Below, one piece after another: positions 1 through 8,713 of a stretch of 64,000 nt of DNA. Under the pieces are notes generated by a model. The model saw only the letters and a list, made by a program, of their open reading frames with translations. It searched no databases and was not told the origin of the DNA. This DNA is from CAZFLM01 sp964519955 (GTDB lineage: Bacteria > Armatimonadota > Chthonomonadetes > Chthonomonadales > CAJBBX01): positions 22,137-86,136 of the forward strand of contig CAZFLM010000021.1 in the NCBI GenBank assembly GCA_964519955.1, read 5' to 3'. Made by a program: the position numbers and the translations under genes. Position 1 is the stretch's first letter; every line of letters begins with the position of its first letter.

Positions 1-888
1 GTGAACGACCACAGCGATGACCGCACCGCACAGATCGCGCGGGAGGCCGGCGTCGGGGTGCTGAGCGCCGAGCCGCTGCCCGCGGGTTGGGCGGGCAAGG
101 TATGGGCGATGGAGCAGGGGCTCCGGCACGTTCTGGCGCAGCCCGAACCGCCCGCCTACGTGCTCTTCTGCGACGCCGACATCGGGCACGGGCCGGGCAC
201 GGTGCGCGAGCTGGTCTGCAGGGCCGAGGCGACGGGCAGCGACCTCACCTCGCTCATGGTGCGCCTCGAGTGCCGCACGCTGCCCGAGCGGCTGATGATC
301 CCGGCGTTCGTGTTCTTCTTCCGCATGCTCTACCCGTTCCGGCGCGTCAACGACCCCGCCGACAAGGTGGCTGGCGCGGCAGGCGGCACGATGCTCCTGC
401 GGCGCAGGGCGTTGGAGCGCATCGGCGGGCTGGAGCGCATCCGCGGCGCCGTCATCGACGACTGCTCGCTGGCGCGGGCGGTGAAGGCGGGCGGGCATCG
501 CATCTGGCTGGGCATGGCGCGCGGTTCGGCAAGCCTGCGCGGCTACGGCGGCCTCGGCGGCATCCTGCACATGGTCGCGCGCTCGGCCTACACGCAGCTC
601 GGACACTCGCCGCTCGCGCTGCTCGGCTGCGTCGTGGGCCTGGCGCTCACGTTCCTGGCGCCGGTGGCGCTCCTCGGCTGCGGCGGGTGGCCCGCGGCGC
701 TCGGGGCGCTGGCGTGGCTGACGATGGCGCTCGTCTACCTGCCGATGGTCCGCTTCTACCGCCTGAGCCCCTGCTGGGCCGCCGCCCTTCCGCTAGCCGC
801 GACGCTCTACCTCTACGCGACGCTCCTCTCGGCGTGGCGGCACCACCGCGGGCGCGGGGCGCAGTGGAAAGGGCGATCCCAGTCGTAG
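1..888 (+). CDS. hpnB: HpnB-like family 2 glycosyltransferase, 5' end cut by window edge
   Basis: Membrane-associated GT-A glycosyltransferase resembling hopene-associated HpnB. The visible 295 residues start inside the nucleotide-binding domain. They contain a DxD-type metal site (FCDADIG, about residue 58), an AGAAGGTMLLRR segment, the acceptor-side DDCSLARAVKAGG motif (about 150) and two to three hydrophobic C-terminal helices (about 200-280). HpnB proteins are usually near 380 residues with an N-terminal helix, so roughly 80 residues lie upstream of the window; the GTG at base 1 is probably internal. No other hopanoid gene is visible, so the substrate is unproven. It is followed 95 bases later by a phosphatase gene on the same strand. 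Confidence 0.75.
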   Translation: MNDHSDDRTAQIAREAGVGVLSAEPLPAGWAGKVWAMEQGLRHVLAQPEPPAYVLFCDADIGHGPGTVRELVCRAEATGSDLTSLMVRLECRTLPERLMIPAFVFFFRMLYPFRRVNDPADKVAGAAGGTMLLRRRALERIGGLERIRGAVIDDCSLARAVKAGGHRIWLGMARGSASLRGYGGLGGILHMVARSAYTQLGHSPLALLGCVVGLALTFLAPVALLGCGGWPAALGALAWLTMALVYLPMVRFYRLSPCWAAALPLAATLYLYATLLSAWRHHRGRGAQWKGRSQS

Positions 889-983
889 GCGCGGCGCCAA
901 CAGGATTCCGACCTCCCGCCAGGGAACGACAAGCATGTGGCCCGCCGACTGAGCGGCGAAAGGCCACGCGAAGGAGCAGAGCA

Positions 984-2405
984 TTGGATCCCGTATCGCG
1001 CAGAACGTTCCTGGAGGGCTCGCTGGCCGCACTGGCGGCGTCGGCGGTGCCGGCTTCGGCAGACACCGAGGCATTCGTCGCCGCCCCCTACGTGCAGCTT
1101 GGCGACGCGCCGGTAGTCGGCTCGCATACCAGTCTGGCGGTGCTGTGGCTCGCCGCGGACGCCGAAGCGCAGTGGGCCGTCGAGTACCGATCCGCCAATG
1201 GCGACTGGCGCAAGGCGACGCGCCCGCGCTACCGGCTCGTAGCAGCGTCCGGCGTGCAGCGGCACCGTGTCTATCGGACCACCCTATCCGGCCTTGCGCC
1301 CGGCGAGACCGTCGAGTACCGCGTGGCGAAGGGCGGCGCGGTCGTGTTCGAGACGAAGGCGCTGGCACGCAAGCCAACGGCCGCGCCATCGCGGTTCGTC
1401 ATCTTCGGCGACTGCGGCGACGGCTCGGCCTCGCAGCGCCGCATCGCCTACCACACCTATCAGCAGAAGCCGGACTACGTCGTCATCCCTGGCGATATCG
1501 TGTACGGGTCGGGCCTCATCAGCCAGTACCTGACGCGCTACTTCCCGGTCTACAACTCAGACCATGCGTCACCCGAGACCGGTGGCCCGCTCTCGCGATC
1601 GACCATCTTCGTCGGCAACCTGGGCAACCACGACACGTACGGCCGCGACTTCTACAACACGCCCGACGGGCTGGCCTACTACCTCTACTTCGACCAGCCG
1701 CTCAATGGCCCCTCGCTGGTGGCGGATGAGGCGAGCGCGACCCCGATCGAGGCGCCCGAGGCCGAGCGGGAGGCGTTCCTGGAAGGATCTGGGCCTGCCT
1801 ACGCCCGGATGGCCAACTTCTCCTTCGACTACGCCAACGTGCACTGGACCGTCCTGGACGCGAACGAGTATGTGAGCTGGGACGATCGGTACCTGCGCGA
1901 CTGGCTCATCGCCGACCTGAAGCACGCCCAGGACGCGACCTGGCGCTTCGTCGCATTCCATCATCCCGGGTTCAGCAGCTCCAAGGCCCACTACAGCGAG
2001 CAGCACATGCGCCGCCTGTCGCCCATCTTCGAGCGCTACGGCGTCGACGTGGTGTGGGCCGGCCACGTGCACAACTACCAGCGCAGCAAGCCGCTCCACT
2101 TCCAACCAGCCAGGAACCCAAAGCCCACGGGCCCCCTGGACGGCAAGTTCACATTCGACGAGGCCTACGATGGCGAGAAGGTGACCAAGGCGAATGGCAT
2201 CATCTACATCGTGACCGGCGGCGGCGGCGCCACGCTCTACAACGGCGAGCAGGAGAACAACCCGAAGACCTGGCAGCCCTTCACGAGCGTCTTCATCTCG
2301 AAGCTGCACTCGCTCACCGTGGCGGACATCGACGACAAGCGCCTCACCGTCCGCCAGATCGACGAGACCGGCGCCGAGCGCGACCGCTGGGTGCTGACGA
2401 AGTAG
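984..2405 (+). CDS. Tat-exported purple-acid-phosphatase-like metallophosphoesterase
   Basis: Predicted exported binuclear-metal phosphoesterase of 473 residues. It opens with a twin-arginine signal (SRRTFLEGSLAALAAS, residues 5-20). An FN3-like domain typical of purple acid phosphatases follows (about 35-130). The calcineurin-like catalytic core carries metal-ligand blocks in order: GDCGD (about 141), GDIVYGSG (about 169), GNHD (about 214), HHPGF (about 325) and GHVHNYQ (about 360). A TTG start at 984 is chosen because AAGGAG lies 7 bases upstream and the Tat motif starts right after it; upstream in-frame sequence overlaps the previous gene and looks non-coding. The family hydrolyses phosphomonoesters or diesters; the substrate here is unknown. 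Confidence 0.85.
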   Translation: MDPVSRRTFLEGSLAALAASAVPASADTEAFVAAPYVQLGDAPVVGSHTSLAVLWLAADAEAQWAVEYRSANGDWRKATRPRYRLVAASGVQRHRVYRTTLSGLAPGETVEYRVAKGGAVVFETKALARKPTAAPSRFVIFGDCGDGSASQRRIAYHTYQQKPDYVVIPGDIVYGSGLISQYLTRYFPVYNSDHASPETGGPLSRSTIFVGNLGNHDTYGRDFYNTPDGLAYYLYFDQPLNGPSLVADEASATPIEAPEAEREAFLEGSGPAYARMANFSFDYANVHWTVLDANEYVSWDDRYLRDWLIADLKHAQDATWRFVAFHHPGFSSSKAHYSEQHMRRLSPIFERYGVDVVWAGHVHNYQRSKPLHFQPARNPKPTGPLDGKFTFDEAYDGEKVTKANGIIYIVTGGGGATLYNGEQENNPKTWQPFTSVFISKLHSLTVADIDDKRLTVRQIDETGAERDRWVLTK

Positions 2406-2414
2406 GGCTGCCGG

Positions 2415-2462
2415 CAATGGTGCATGAGCGCTGTGGTGGGACGGGCGTCCCTGCCCGTCCAG
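2415..2462 (-). repeat. Short palindromic dispersed repeat, family A copy 1
   Basis: Intergenic hairpin with arms 2439-2446 and 2453-2460 (GGACGGGC/GCCCGTCC, 8 bp) around a six-base loop. A tail (2415-2438), read on the minus strand, resembles the sequence after the copies at 31436 and 53504. It lies between a stop codon and the next gene start, and makes an apparent upstream ATG of the phosphotransferase unlikely to be the true start. Confidence 0.7.
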
Positions 2463-2489
2463 TACGACCCATCGGTAGGTCGGGCTAAC

Positions 2490-3407
2490 GTGACCCCGGT
2501 CCTCATCTCCGACTCGCTCCGCGCCAAGGCCTCCAGCTTCCAGGGCGGCCTTGGCGCGGAGTGGCTGGAGCGCCTGCCGGGCATCATCGAGCGATGCCGC
2601 GAGCGGTGGGGCCTGACGCTGGGCGAGGGCTACAGCTACCCGGCGCTCAGCTTCCTCGCCCGCTGCGACACGCGCGACGGCGCCCCGGCCGTACTCAAGG
2701 TCGGCTTCCTGCTCGACGAGCTGGCGTGCGAGATCGAGGCGCTGCGGCTCTGCGGCGGGCGCGGGATGGTTCGCTTGCTGGACGCGATGCCCGAACAGGG
2801 GGCACTGCTGCTGGAGCGCGCCGAGCCGGGCCGCGACCTCGCCGAGCTGCGCGACGACGAGCGCGCCACCCGGATCGCCGCCGCCGTGATGGCGCGCATC
2901 CACGCGCCCGCGCCCGCCGAGCACTCGTTCCCCACCGTTGCCCGCTGGTGCCGCGGCTTCGAGCGTTTGCGCGAGCACTTCCGCGGCGGCTCAGGCCCCT
3001 TTCCCCCGGAGCGCGTCGCCTGGGCCGAACGCCGCGCCGCGGAGCTGCTGGTCGACGCCCCCGCGCCCGTGCTCCTCCACGGCGACCTGCACCACTTCAA
3101 CGTCGTCGGCGCGGAGCGGGAGCCCTGGCTCGCCATCGACCCGAAGGGCGCGGTCGGCGACCCGGCTTACGAGCCCGCCGCGTTCCTCTGCAACGAGTGG
3201 GCGAACGCCGCCGACCCCGTCGCCCTTCAGACCCGGCGCATACGCCAGTTCGCCGCCGAGACCGGCCTCGACGCCGCCCGAATCCTCGACTGGGCGCGAG
3301 TGCACTCCGTCCTCTCTGCCTGGTGGTGCATCGAGGACGGCGGCGAGCCCATCGAGGACGAGGTGCTGCGCCACATCGAGGTGCTGGCGGAGGTGCGCAT
3401 TCCCTGA
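2490..3407 (+). CDS. Aminoglycoside/hydroxyurea-type small-molecule phosphotransferase
   Basis: Kinase-fold protein of 305 residues resembling the APH(6)/hydroxyurea resistance kinase family, which phosphorylates small hydroxylated compounds with ATP. The catalytic loop HGDLHHFNV is near residue 197 (Brenner motif, catalytic Asp and metal-binding Asn) and the metal-binding AIDPKG near 214. A family-typical YSYPALSFLARC start and LKVGF lysine segment lie at the N-terminus. GTG at 2490 is preferred over an ATG at 2424, because 2424-2489 runs through a dispersed palindromic repeat and encodes low-complexity residues. It is cytosolic, with no signal peptide. Whether it gives antibiotic resistance or has a metabolic substrate cannot be told. 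Confidence 0.75.
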   Translation: MTPVLISDSLRAKASSFQGGLGAEWLERLPGIIERCRERWGLTLGEGYSYPALSFLARCDTRDGAPAVLKVGFLLDELACEIEALRLCGGRGMVRLLDAMPEQGALLLERAEPGRDLAELRDDERATRIAAAVMARIHAPAPAEHSFPTVARWCRGFERLREHFRGGSGPFPPERVAWAERRAAELLVDAPAPVLLHGDLHHFNVVGAEREPWLAIDPKGAVGDPAYEPAAFLCNEWANAADPVALQTRRIRQFAAETGLDAARILDWARVHSVLSAWWCIEDGGEPIEDEVLRHIEVLAEVRIP

Positions 3408-3466
3408 CACCGCCGGCGCCCTGTCCTCCGTCTATCCTCTGACGCACCAGCGCCGGCCGTGAGGAG
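3401..3466 (+). promoter_or_regulatory. Leader segment duplicated upstream of both ankyrin genes (copy 1)
   Basis: This segment immediately before the first ankyrin gene is nearly repeated at 4943-5008 before the second. A 29-base core (3421-3449) is identical in both, followed by a diverged triplet and a shared 14-base block ending in the ribosome-binding site GAGGAG. Conservation of non-coding sequence beyond the Shine-Dalgarno site suggests a copied promoter/leader. No convincing -35/-10 pair with normal spacing was found. Confidence 0.5.
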
Positions 3467-3474
3467 GACTGCAG

Positions 3475-4935
3475 GTGACACCCCCCCATAGTCGCCCTGA
3501 CAGCGTCGATCCTCAGGACCTGCGGGCTGCCGCATCGTCAGGCGACGCGCTGTGGGTGCTCAGGCTGCTCGCGGCCGGTGCAGCGCCAGACGACGACGCC
3601 CGCTGCGGCTTCACACCCCTGCGCGACTGCGTGCTTATGGCGTCGGTGTGGGAGCCGGAGGACGCGCCTGATACGCCGCCCGCTCTGGTGGACGACTGGG
3701 CATCGCCGGAGGAGCGCAAGACCGCGCGGCGGGAGTCGAGGGCACGGTACCGCGCGCAGTGCGATGCCCATCGCCGCCGTGTAGACGCAGGCGCGTTCTG
3801 CCTTCCCGACGACACTCGCCACTACGAGACCGCCCGCTTGCTGATCGATGCCGGAGCGGACGTGAACGCCGTGGACGGCGAAGGCGACCCTGTGCTCGCG
3901 ATCGCGGCTAGCGGATCGGCTCGCATGGTGGGCCTGCTGCTCGATCGCGGCGCCTGCATCGACGCACCGGGCCAGGTCGGCTGGAGCCCACTGATGAACG
4001 CGGCGCTGGCCTGCAACACACCGGTCGTGCGGCTCCTCCTCGACCGCGGCGCCGACCCTCACTGGCGAAGTGCTGACGGCGAGCGCCCCATCATGGCTGC
4101 GGCCTACGGAGGAAGCCGGCGCGTCGTCTCCATGCTTCTGGAATGCGGGGTGGACGTGAACGCGGCGGCGGAGACAGGTACTACCGCGCTCCTGGCGGCG
4201 CTGATGCAGGGCTATGAGGACATCGCGCAGCAACTGGAGGCTGTCGGGGCCGTTCGGGGCTACCTGGAGTCCCTCGTCGCTGGCGACACGCAGCGCGCGG
4301 ATGAGCTTGCCCCGTCCTTGCCTGCGGGCCGGCACTCGACGTGGGGCGCGGACGCGATGGAGTGGGCCATCCGCAGCAGTCGGGTCGACGTCGTCCGACG
4401 TCTTCTCTCGGCAGGCGCGGACCCGAACTCCGGCCTGCCATTCGGCTGGAAGTACCTGACCTCGGCAGTCAATGACGGCGAAGTCGCGATCGTCGAGGCG
4501 CTGCTGGACGCGGGAGCCGATCCGAACTTGGACCGGGGCACGGCGTCCTACCCCTTGGGTGAAGCCGTCGGGTCTGGGGACGCGACGTTGCTCGCACTGC
4601 TGCTCACGCGCGGTGCGGACCCGGAGAGCGTGGACGATGCCGCGCGCACGCCTCTCATGCAGGCCGCAATGTGGGGCGCCACCGCCGCCGCTGCCGTTCT
4701 CCTCGACGCGGGTGCGGCCCTGAACCACTGCACGGATAGGGGATCGCCGCTCTACGAGGCCGTGATGGCGAGGCAGTACGATATGGTGGGTTGGCTCCTT
4801 GCCCACGGCGCTCTACCCCGCATCGGCCTGGCCGGCTGGCCAATCACCGGGCTGCCCGAGGTGCAGGAGGACGCGCGGATGTTCTCCACCATTCGTGAGG
4901 CGATGGCGACGCGCCGTAGCTCCGAGCCTGACTAG
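3475..4935 (+). CDS. Ankyrin-repeat protein (shorter paralogue)
   Basis: Cytosolic protein of 486 residues built almost wholly of ankyrin repeats, shown by repeated LLxxGADxN and G-x-TPLxxAA units. GTG at 3475 follows GAGGAG with about 8 bases spacing. The protein lacks signal peptide, membrane helix or catalytic motif, so a binding/scaffold role is inferred. It is a clear paralogue of the next gene. Both share a DETRH/DDTRH repeat entry and a non-ankyrin linker of the form GYLE-V-D-ADEL-LP-RH-WG (here about residues 261-290). The two genes are co-directional, separated by 81 bases, and have near-identical leaders, which points to tandem duplication. Confidence 0.85.
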   Translation: MTPPHSRPDSVDPQDLRAAASSGDALWVLRLLAAGAAPDDDARCGFTPLRDCVLMASVWEPEDAPDTPPALVDDWASPEERKTARRESRARYRAQCDAHRRRVDAGAFCLPDDTRHYETARLLIDAGADVNAVDGEGDPVLAIAASGSARMVGLLLDRGACIDAPGQVGWSPLMNAALACNTPVVRLLLDRGADPHWRSADGERPIMAAAYGGSRRVVSMLLECGVDVNAAAETGTTALLAALMQGYEDIAQQLEAVGAVRGYLESLVAGDTQRADELAPSLPAGRHSTWGADAMEWAIRSSRVDVVRRLLSAGADPNSGLPFGWKYLTSAVNDGEVAIVEALLDAGADPNLDRGTASYPLGEAVGSGDATLLALLLTRGADPESVDDAARTPLMQAAMWGATAAAAVLLDAGAALNHCTDRGSPLYEAVMARQYDMVGWLLAHGALPRIGLAGWPITGLPEVQEDARMFSTIREAMATRRSSEPD

Positions 4936-4942
4936 CCCACAC

Positions 4943-5008
4943 TCCCTGACGCCGGCGACTCCCTGTCCTCCGTCTATCCTCTGACGCACCACAGCCGGCC
5001 GTGAGGAG
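4943..5008 (+). promoter_or_regulatory. Leader segment duplicated upstream of both ankyrin genes (copy 2)
   Basis: Second copy of the leader described at 3401-3466. The 29-base identical core lies at 4963-4991, and the shared tail ends in GAGGAG at 5003-5008, which places the ATG at 5017 eight bases downstream and argues for that start rather than the GTG overlapping the Shine-Dalgarno sequence. Confidence 0.5.
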
Positions 5009-5016
5009 TGCATCCC

Positions 5017-7599
5017 ATGCCTGAGATCGATCCCCCGATGGACGAGCTGCCGGACCTGCCGGGAGGTCTCTTCGGCGAGCCGGCGAGTGACGACGAGCGC
5101 CTGGCCGAGGCGGTGATCGAAGGCAAGCTGGACGAGGTCCGCAGGCTCCTCGACGCGGGCGCTGACCCGAACGCCAACCGCAAGTTCCTCGGGCCGCCTC
5201 TCTCGATCTGCGCAAGCGGGCCGGCGCATGCGCCGATTGATCGCATGCTGCGCAGGCCCGGCCGCATCCCGGGCTTCCCGCCGCCTGGTAGTTCGCCGGA
5301 AGAGGGCCTGAAGGCGATGAGCAAGCTCCTCCAGTCGCACACGCCGCAGCAGATGCAGGGGAACCGCCGCAGGGCGCGCGACAAGGCGAGGCGCAGCGCG
5401 GACCTCGGGCGCAAGAGGCCGCCGGACGAGACGCGCCATCTGGAGGTCGCGAAGCTCCTGCTGGAACGCGGCGCGAACGTGGCCGCACGCGGCGAGATCG
5501 AGGGACAGACGGCCCTGCACGATGCGGCCCGGAGCGGGTGTGCGCGCATGACGGCGCTGCTCCTCGACCATGGCGCCGACATCGAGGCGGAGGACAAGAG
5601 CGGCAAGACGCCGCTGATGCTCGCCACCGAGGAGTGCAAGATCCACGTCGTGCGAGTGCTGCTGGAGCGAGGCGCGGACGCGATCAGACGCGGAACAGAC
5701 GGCCACGCCCCCATGCACTCGGCCGCATTGGGAGGCAGCAAGCGCATCCTGGCCATGCTCATCGAGCGCGGCGCCGACGTGAACGCTGCCACGGATGCCG
5801 GCACGACACCGCTGCTGATCGCCCAGATGCGGCAGTATCCCGACATTGTGAAGCTTCTGGAGCGTGCCGGGGCGCGCGTGGGCTATCTGGAGGCGGTGGT
5901 GCGTGACGACAGCGCACTGGCCGACGAGTTGGAGCGCGGGTTGCCCACGGACCGACATCCGAGTTGGGGCTCACCCGTCCTGGAGTGGGGCATCCGCCAG
6001 GGCCGCGTGGACATCCTGAAACGTGTGCTCGGCGTCGGCGTGTCGGCGAACGGGCTGACCTCGAACAAGAACAGCACCCCGCTCATGCTGGCCGCGATGC
6101 ATGGGTCGCCGGACGTGGTGCGGGCGCTGCTCGAGGCCGGCGCCGACCCAAACGCGACGAGGGCCCGCGGGTTCATGCCGCTGACGTGGGCGGCCCGACG
6201 AGGCGACTCGGACACGGCCCAGCTCCTGCTGCAGCATGGCGCGGATCCGAACACCCCCGGATGCAACGTGGGTGGCGCCTTGCAGGGAGCCGCGTCGTCC
6301 GGCAGCATCGAGATCGTGCGGATGCTGCTCGACGCCGGCGCCAGTCCGGTTAGGGAGCACGACGGGTTGTCACCGGCCGTGTCGACGCTGATGATGGGCC
6401 ACCACGAGATTCTGAAGCTCCTCTTCGAGCACGGCGCCGACCCGCGCACTGCGTGCCACGGAAAGGTACCCATCGACGTGCTGCCGCGAGCCCTCGGTGA
6501 TGCGCGCATGAAGGCCATCATCCAGGAAGCAGCGGGCACCGACCTGCACGAGGCGGCGGCCGCCGGAGACGTCGAGCGCCTCCGATCCTTGCTCGCGGCC
6601 GGCCGCACCCCGGAGGCGCGCGACACGAAGGGACGGACTGCGCTCATTGCCGCGGTCGAGGCCGAGCAGAGGAGCGCGGCCGAGTTCCTTCTGGACCATG
6701 GCGCGGATGTGAATGGCCGGAGCGAGCACGGCCGAACTCCGCTGTCGGTGGCGGTCCGGGGCAACCAGATCGCGATCGCTAAGCTGCTGCTCGACCGCGG
6801 CGCCGACCCGGACCTGCCCGACCAGACATGCCAGACTCCGCTCGTAACCGCCGCGCTGTCGATGGTCGATGGGCGCCGCGAGTTCGTGGATCTACTGCGT
6901 TCACGGGGCGGCGTGGTTGGGATCGTGGAAGCGGCGGCGCTCGGTGACACCGACGAGGTGCTGCGCATGATCGACGCGGGCACACCCGCCGATACTCGCG
7001 TGCCCACGGGGCCGAGCGCCCTCTGCGCCGCCGCAGCCACCGGCAACGACGCCCTCGTGGCGGCGCTTCTGGACCGCGGCGCGGACATCAACCTGCAGAT
7101 CTGGTGGGGCCAGTGTGCGCTGAGTCAGGCGTCCGGACGCGGGCACCTGTCTACGGTCGCACTGCTGCTCGATCGCGGCGCCAACCCGAACGTCGAGGCG
7201 AAGTCCTGCAGCATGACGCCGCTCGGCTCCGCCGTCGTGACCGGGCAGGCGGACATTGTGCGGTTGCTTGTGCAGCGCGGCGCTCGGATCGACATGGCGG
7301 ACACCATGGGCCACACGATCGCGCACGAGGCGGCGATGAGCAAAGAGGGGGTCGCGATGGTGGGCCTCCTTGCGGAACTGGGGGCCAAGATGAGCGGCCA
7401 CACTAAGGCCGGACTGACGCCCCTCATGATGGCCGCGATGCTCAACCGCGTCGACGTGGTGAGAGCCTTCGTGGAGCACGGAGCCGATCCGAACGTGCGC
7501 GACCGCACGGGCAGCACGGCCCTCACCCACGCAGAGCGCATGGCCAGAGGCCCTGAGGCGGCGGCTTACCTCAGGAAGGTCACCAAGAAGTCGAAGTAG
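5017..7599 (+). CDS. Large ankyrin-repeat protein (longer paralogue)
   Basis: Protein of 860 residues with about twenty ankyrin units. The first roughly 490 residues align with the preceding gene product, including the shared linker (GYLEAVVRDDSALADEL, about residue 288). The remaining C-terminal part adds further ankyrin blocks, starting DLHEAAAAGDVERLRSLLAAG (about 510) and again near IVEAAALGDTDEVLRMIDAG (about 635). It is predicted cytosolic and without a catalytic domain. The stop overlaps the ribosome-binding site (TAGGAGG) of the next gene, so the two are probably co-transcribed and possibly translationally coupled. A protein-interaction role is inferred only from the fold. Confidence 0.87.
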   Translation: MPEIDPPMDELPDLPGGLFGEPASDDERLAEAVIEGKLDEVRRLLDAGADPNANRKFLGPPLSICASGPAHAPIDRMLRRPGRIPGFPPPGSSPEEGLKAMSKLLQSHTPQQMQGNRRRARDKARRSADLGRKRPPDETRHLEVAKLLLERGANVAARGEIEGQTALHDAARSGCARMTALLLDHGADIEAEDKSGKTPLMLATEECKIHVVRVLLERGADAIRRGTDGHAPMHSAALGGSKRILAMLIERGADVNAATDAGTTPLLIAQMRQYPDIVKLLERAGARVGYLEAVVRDDSALADELERGLPTDRHPSWGSPVLEWGIRQGRVDILKRVLGVGVSANGLTSNKNSTPLMLAAMHGSPDVVRALLEAGADPNATRARGFMPLTWAARRGDSDTAQLLLQHGADPNTPGCNVGGALQGAASSGSIEIVRMLLDAGASPVREHDGLSPAVSTLMMGHHEILKLLFEHGADPRTACHGKVPIDVLPRALGDARMKAIIQEAAGTDLHEAAAAGDVERLRSLLAAGRTPEARDTKGRTALIAAVEAEQRSAAEFLLDHGADVNGRSEHGRTPLSVAVRGNQIAIAKLLLDRGADPDLPDQTCQTPLVTAALSMVDGRREFVDLLRSRGGVVGIVEAAALGDTDEVLRMIDAGTPADTRVPTGPSALCAAAATGNDALVAALLDRGADINLQIWWGQCALSQASGRGHLSTVALLLDRGANPNVEAKSCSMTPLGSAVVTGQADIVRLLVQRGARIDMADTMGHTIAHEAAMSKEGVAMVGLLAELGAKMSGHTKAGLTPLMMAAMLNRVDVVRAFVEHGADPNVRDRTGSTALTHAERMARGPEAAAYLRKVTKKSK

Positions 7600-7607
7600 G
7601 AGGCCCC

Positions 7608-8330
7608 ATGCACAACCTCACCCAGACCTCGCGCGAGCGGGTCGACAGCTACCTCAGCATGCTGCGCGCTAACCTGGAGGACGCGCCCGCCGATACGCGG
7701 GATGCCTTCCTGGCGCGCGTCCGGGCTGAGATCGAGATCGATGTCGAGCTGGACCGGACTGGGGCGCACGAGGCCGATGTCGTGGAGGCAGCCATCCGCC
7801 GCCACGGCGACCCGGCCACCTGCGCCGCGCGGCTGCACGCCCAGGTCGCGCCGGCGAAGGAGGAGCAGGCTGCGCCGGTGGTTGCCGAGACCGTGGATGC
7901 CGCGCTGAAGCCCTGCCGCGCGTGCAAGAACCCCGTGTCCCACGATGCGCGCATGTGCCCGAAGTGCGGCGCCCCGTTCCCCGCCCGCAACGTGGCCAAC
8001 ATGTACGGCTACGAGTGGAAGTCGAAGGCGACGTGGCGCGGCTGGCCGCTGGTCCACGTGGCGTTCGGGCGCGACAAGGACGGCAAGCTGCGCGTCGCCA
8101 AGGGGGTGATCGCGATCGGCCAGTTCGGCATCGGCGGCATCACGATCGCGCAGTTCGGCATCGGGGCGGTGTTCGGCCTGGGGCAGTTCGTGCTGGCGCC
8201 CATCGCCATCGGCCAGTTCGCGGGCGGCCTCGTCGCCATCGGCCAGTTCGGCTTCGGCGTGCTGCACGGCGTCGGCATGCTCGCCACGGACATCTTCCGG
8301 GGGATCCACTGGATCGGGAAGCCGAGGTAG
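7608..8330 (+). CDS. Zinc-ribbon protein with HAAS-like N-terminus and glycine-rich hydrophobic repeats
   Basis: Protein of 240 residues in three parts. Residues 1-85 are helical and acidic, ending RRHGDPATCAARLHA, resembling HAAS-type domains that cap small membrane-associated regulators. A four-cysteine zinc ribbon follows (CRACKNP and CPKCGAP, about 104-125). A C-terminal tract (about 160-235) repeats I-x-IGQFGIGG-like units about every 10-12 residues (GQFGIG, AQFGIG, GQFVLA, GQFAGG, GQFGFG). Such repeats may form membrane hairpins or a solenoid; I do not know their function. The AGGAGG site overlaps the stop of the ankyrin gene, which suggests membership in the ankyrin operon. Confidence 0.75.
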   Translation: MHNLTQTSRERVDSYLSMLRANLEDAPADTRDAFLARVRAEIEIDVELDRTGAHEADVVEAAIRRHGDPATCAARLHAQVAPAKEEQAAPVVAETVDAALKPCRACKNPVSHDARMCPKCGAPFPARNVANMYGYEWKSKATWRGWPLVHVAFGRDKDGKLRVAKGVIAIGQFGIGGITIAQFGIGAVFGLGQFVLAPIAIGQFAGGLVAIGQFGFGVLHGVGMLATDIFRGIHWIGKPR

Positions 8331-8366
8331 GGGCAGGAAGGTGGGCACATGTCCGCCGGGAGGGTA

Positions 8367-8621
8367 CTACGCCGACGGGGCGGCATAGGCCAGCGCCGCC
8401 CGCACGGCCTGCTCGGTGAGGCGTGGGTGGGCCGCAAGCAACTGCTCGACCGTCTCGCCAGCGCCGAGCCGCTCCAGTATCCCCTCGACAGTGATCCGGG
8501 TGCCCGCCACGACCGGCTTGCCGAGCATCACGTCCGGGTCTGATGTGATCAGGCCTTGCTCCACCTCGCACCTCGTCATGTGACCGTCTGCAGCCATTGT
8601 ACAGCGACCGCGCGCCATCAC
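8367..8621 (-). CDS. DUF433 family protein (antitoxin-like), solitary
   Basis: Small DUF433 protein, up to 84 residues, with the family signature ITSDPDVMLGKPVVAGTRITVEGILERLGAGETVEQLL and the terminal LTEQAVRAALAYAA. DUF433 proteins have a winged-helix-like fold and often pair with PIN-like DUF5615 toxins. No such partner is adjacent: the neighbours are the convergent zinc-ribbon gene and a divergent glycosidase. The start is uncertain; internal ATGs at 8597 and 8579 would give 76 or 70 residues, closer to the usual family length, and no site has a strong Shine-Dalgarno sequence. Confidence 0.75.
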   Translation of the reverse strand: MMARGRCTMAADGHMTRCEVEQGLITSDPDVMLGKPVVAGTRITVEGILERLGAGETVEQLLAAHPRLTEQAVRAALAYAAPSA

Positions 8622-8713
8622 GCTACGGCCGTGCTACGCCCACCCCCGAGGAATAGCGGCCCGCCGCGGTGAAGCACACTCCCGACTCTCACTGCCCGCC
8701 GGAGGACCCTGCC

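Noticed and set aside
1569..2978. Long minus-strand open frame opposite the phosphatase and phosphotransferase genes
   Set aside because: It mirrors two well-supported plus-strand genes, has no domain motifs and crosses their gene boundary; high GC makes antisense frames long.
3404..3438. Possible promoter CTGACA and TATCCT in the ankyrin leader
   Set aside because: The spacing is 23 bases, too long for a standard sigma-70 promoter, and copy 2 lacks the full -35-like box.
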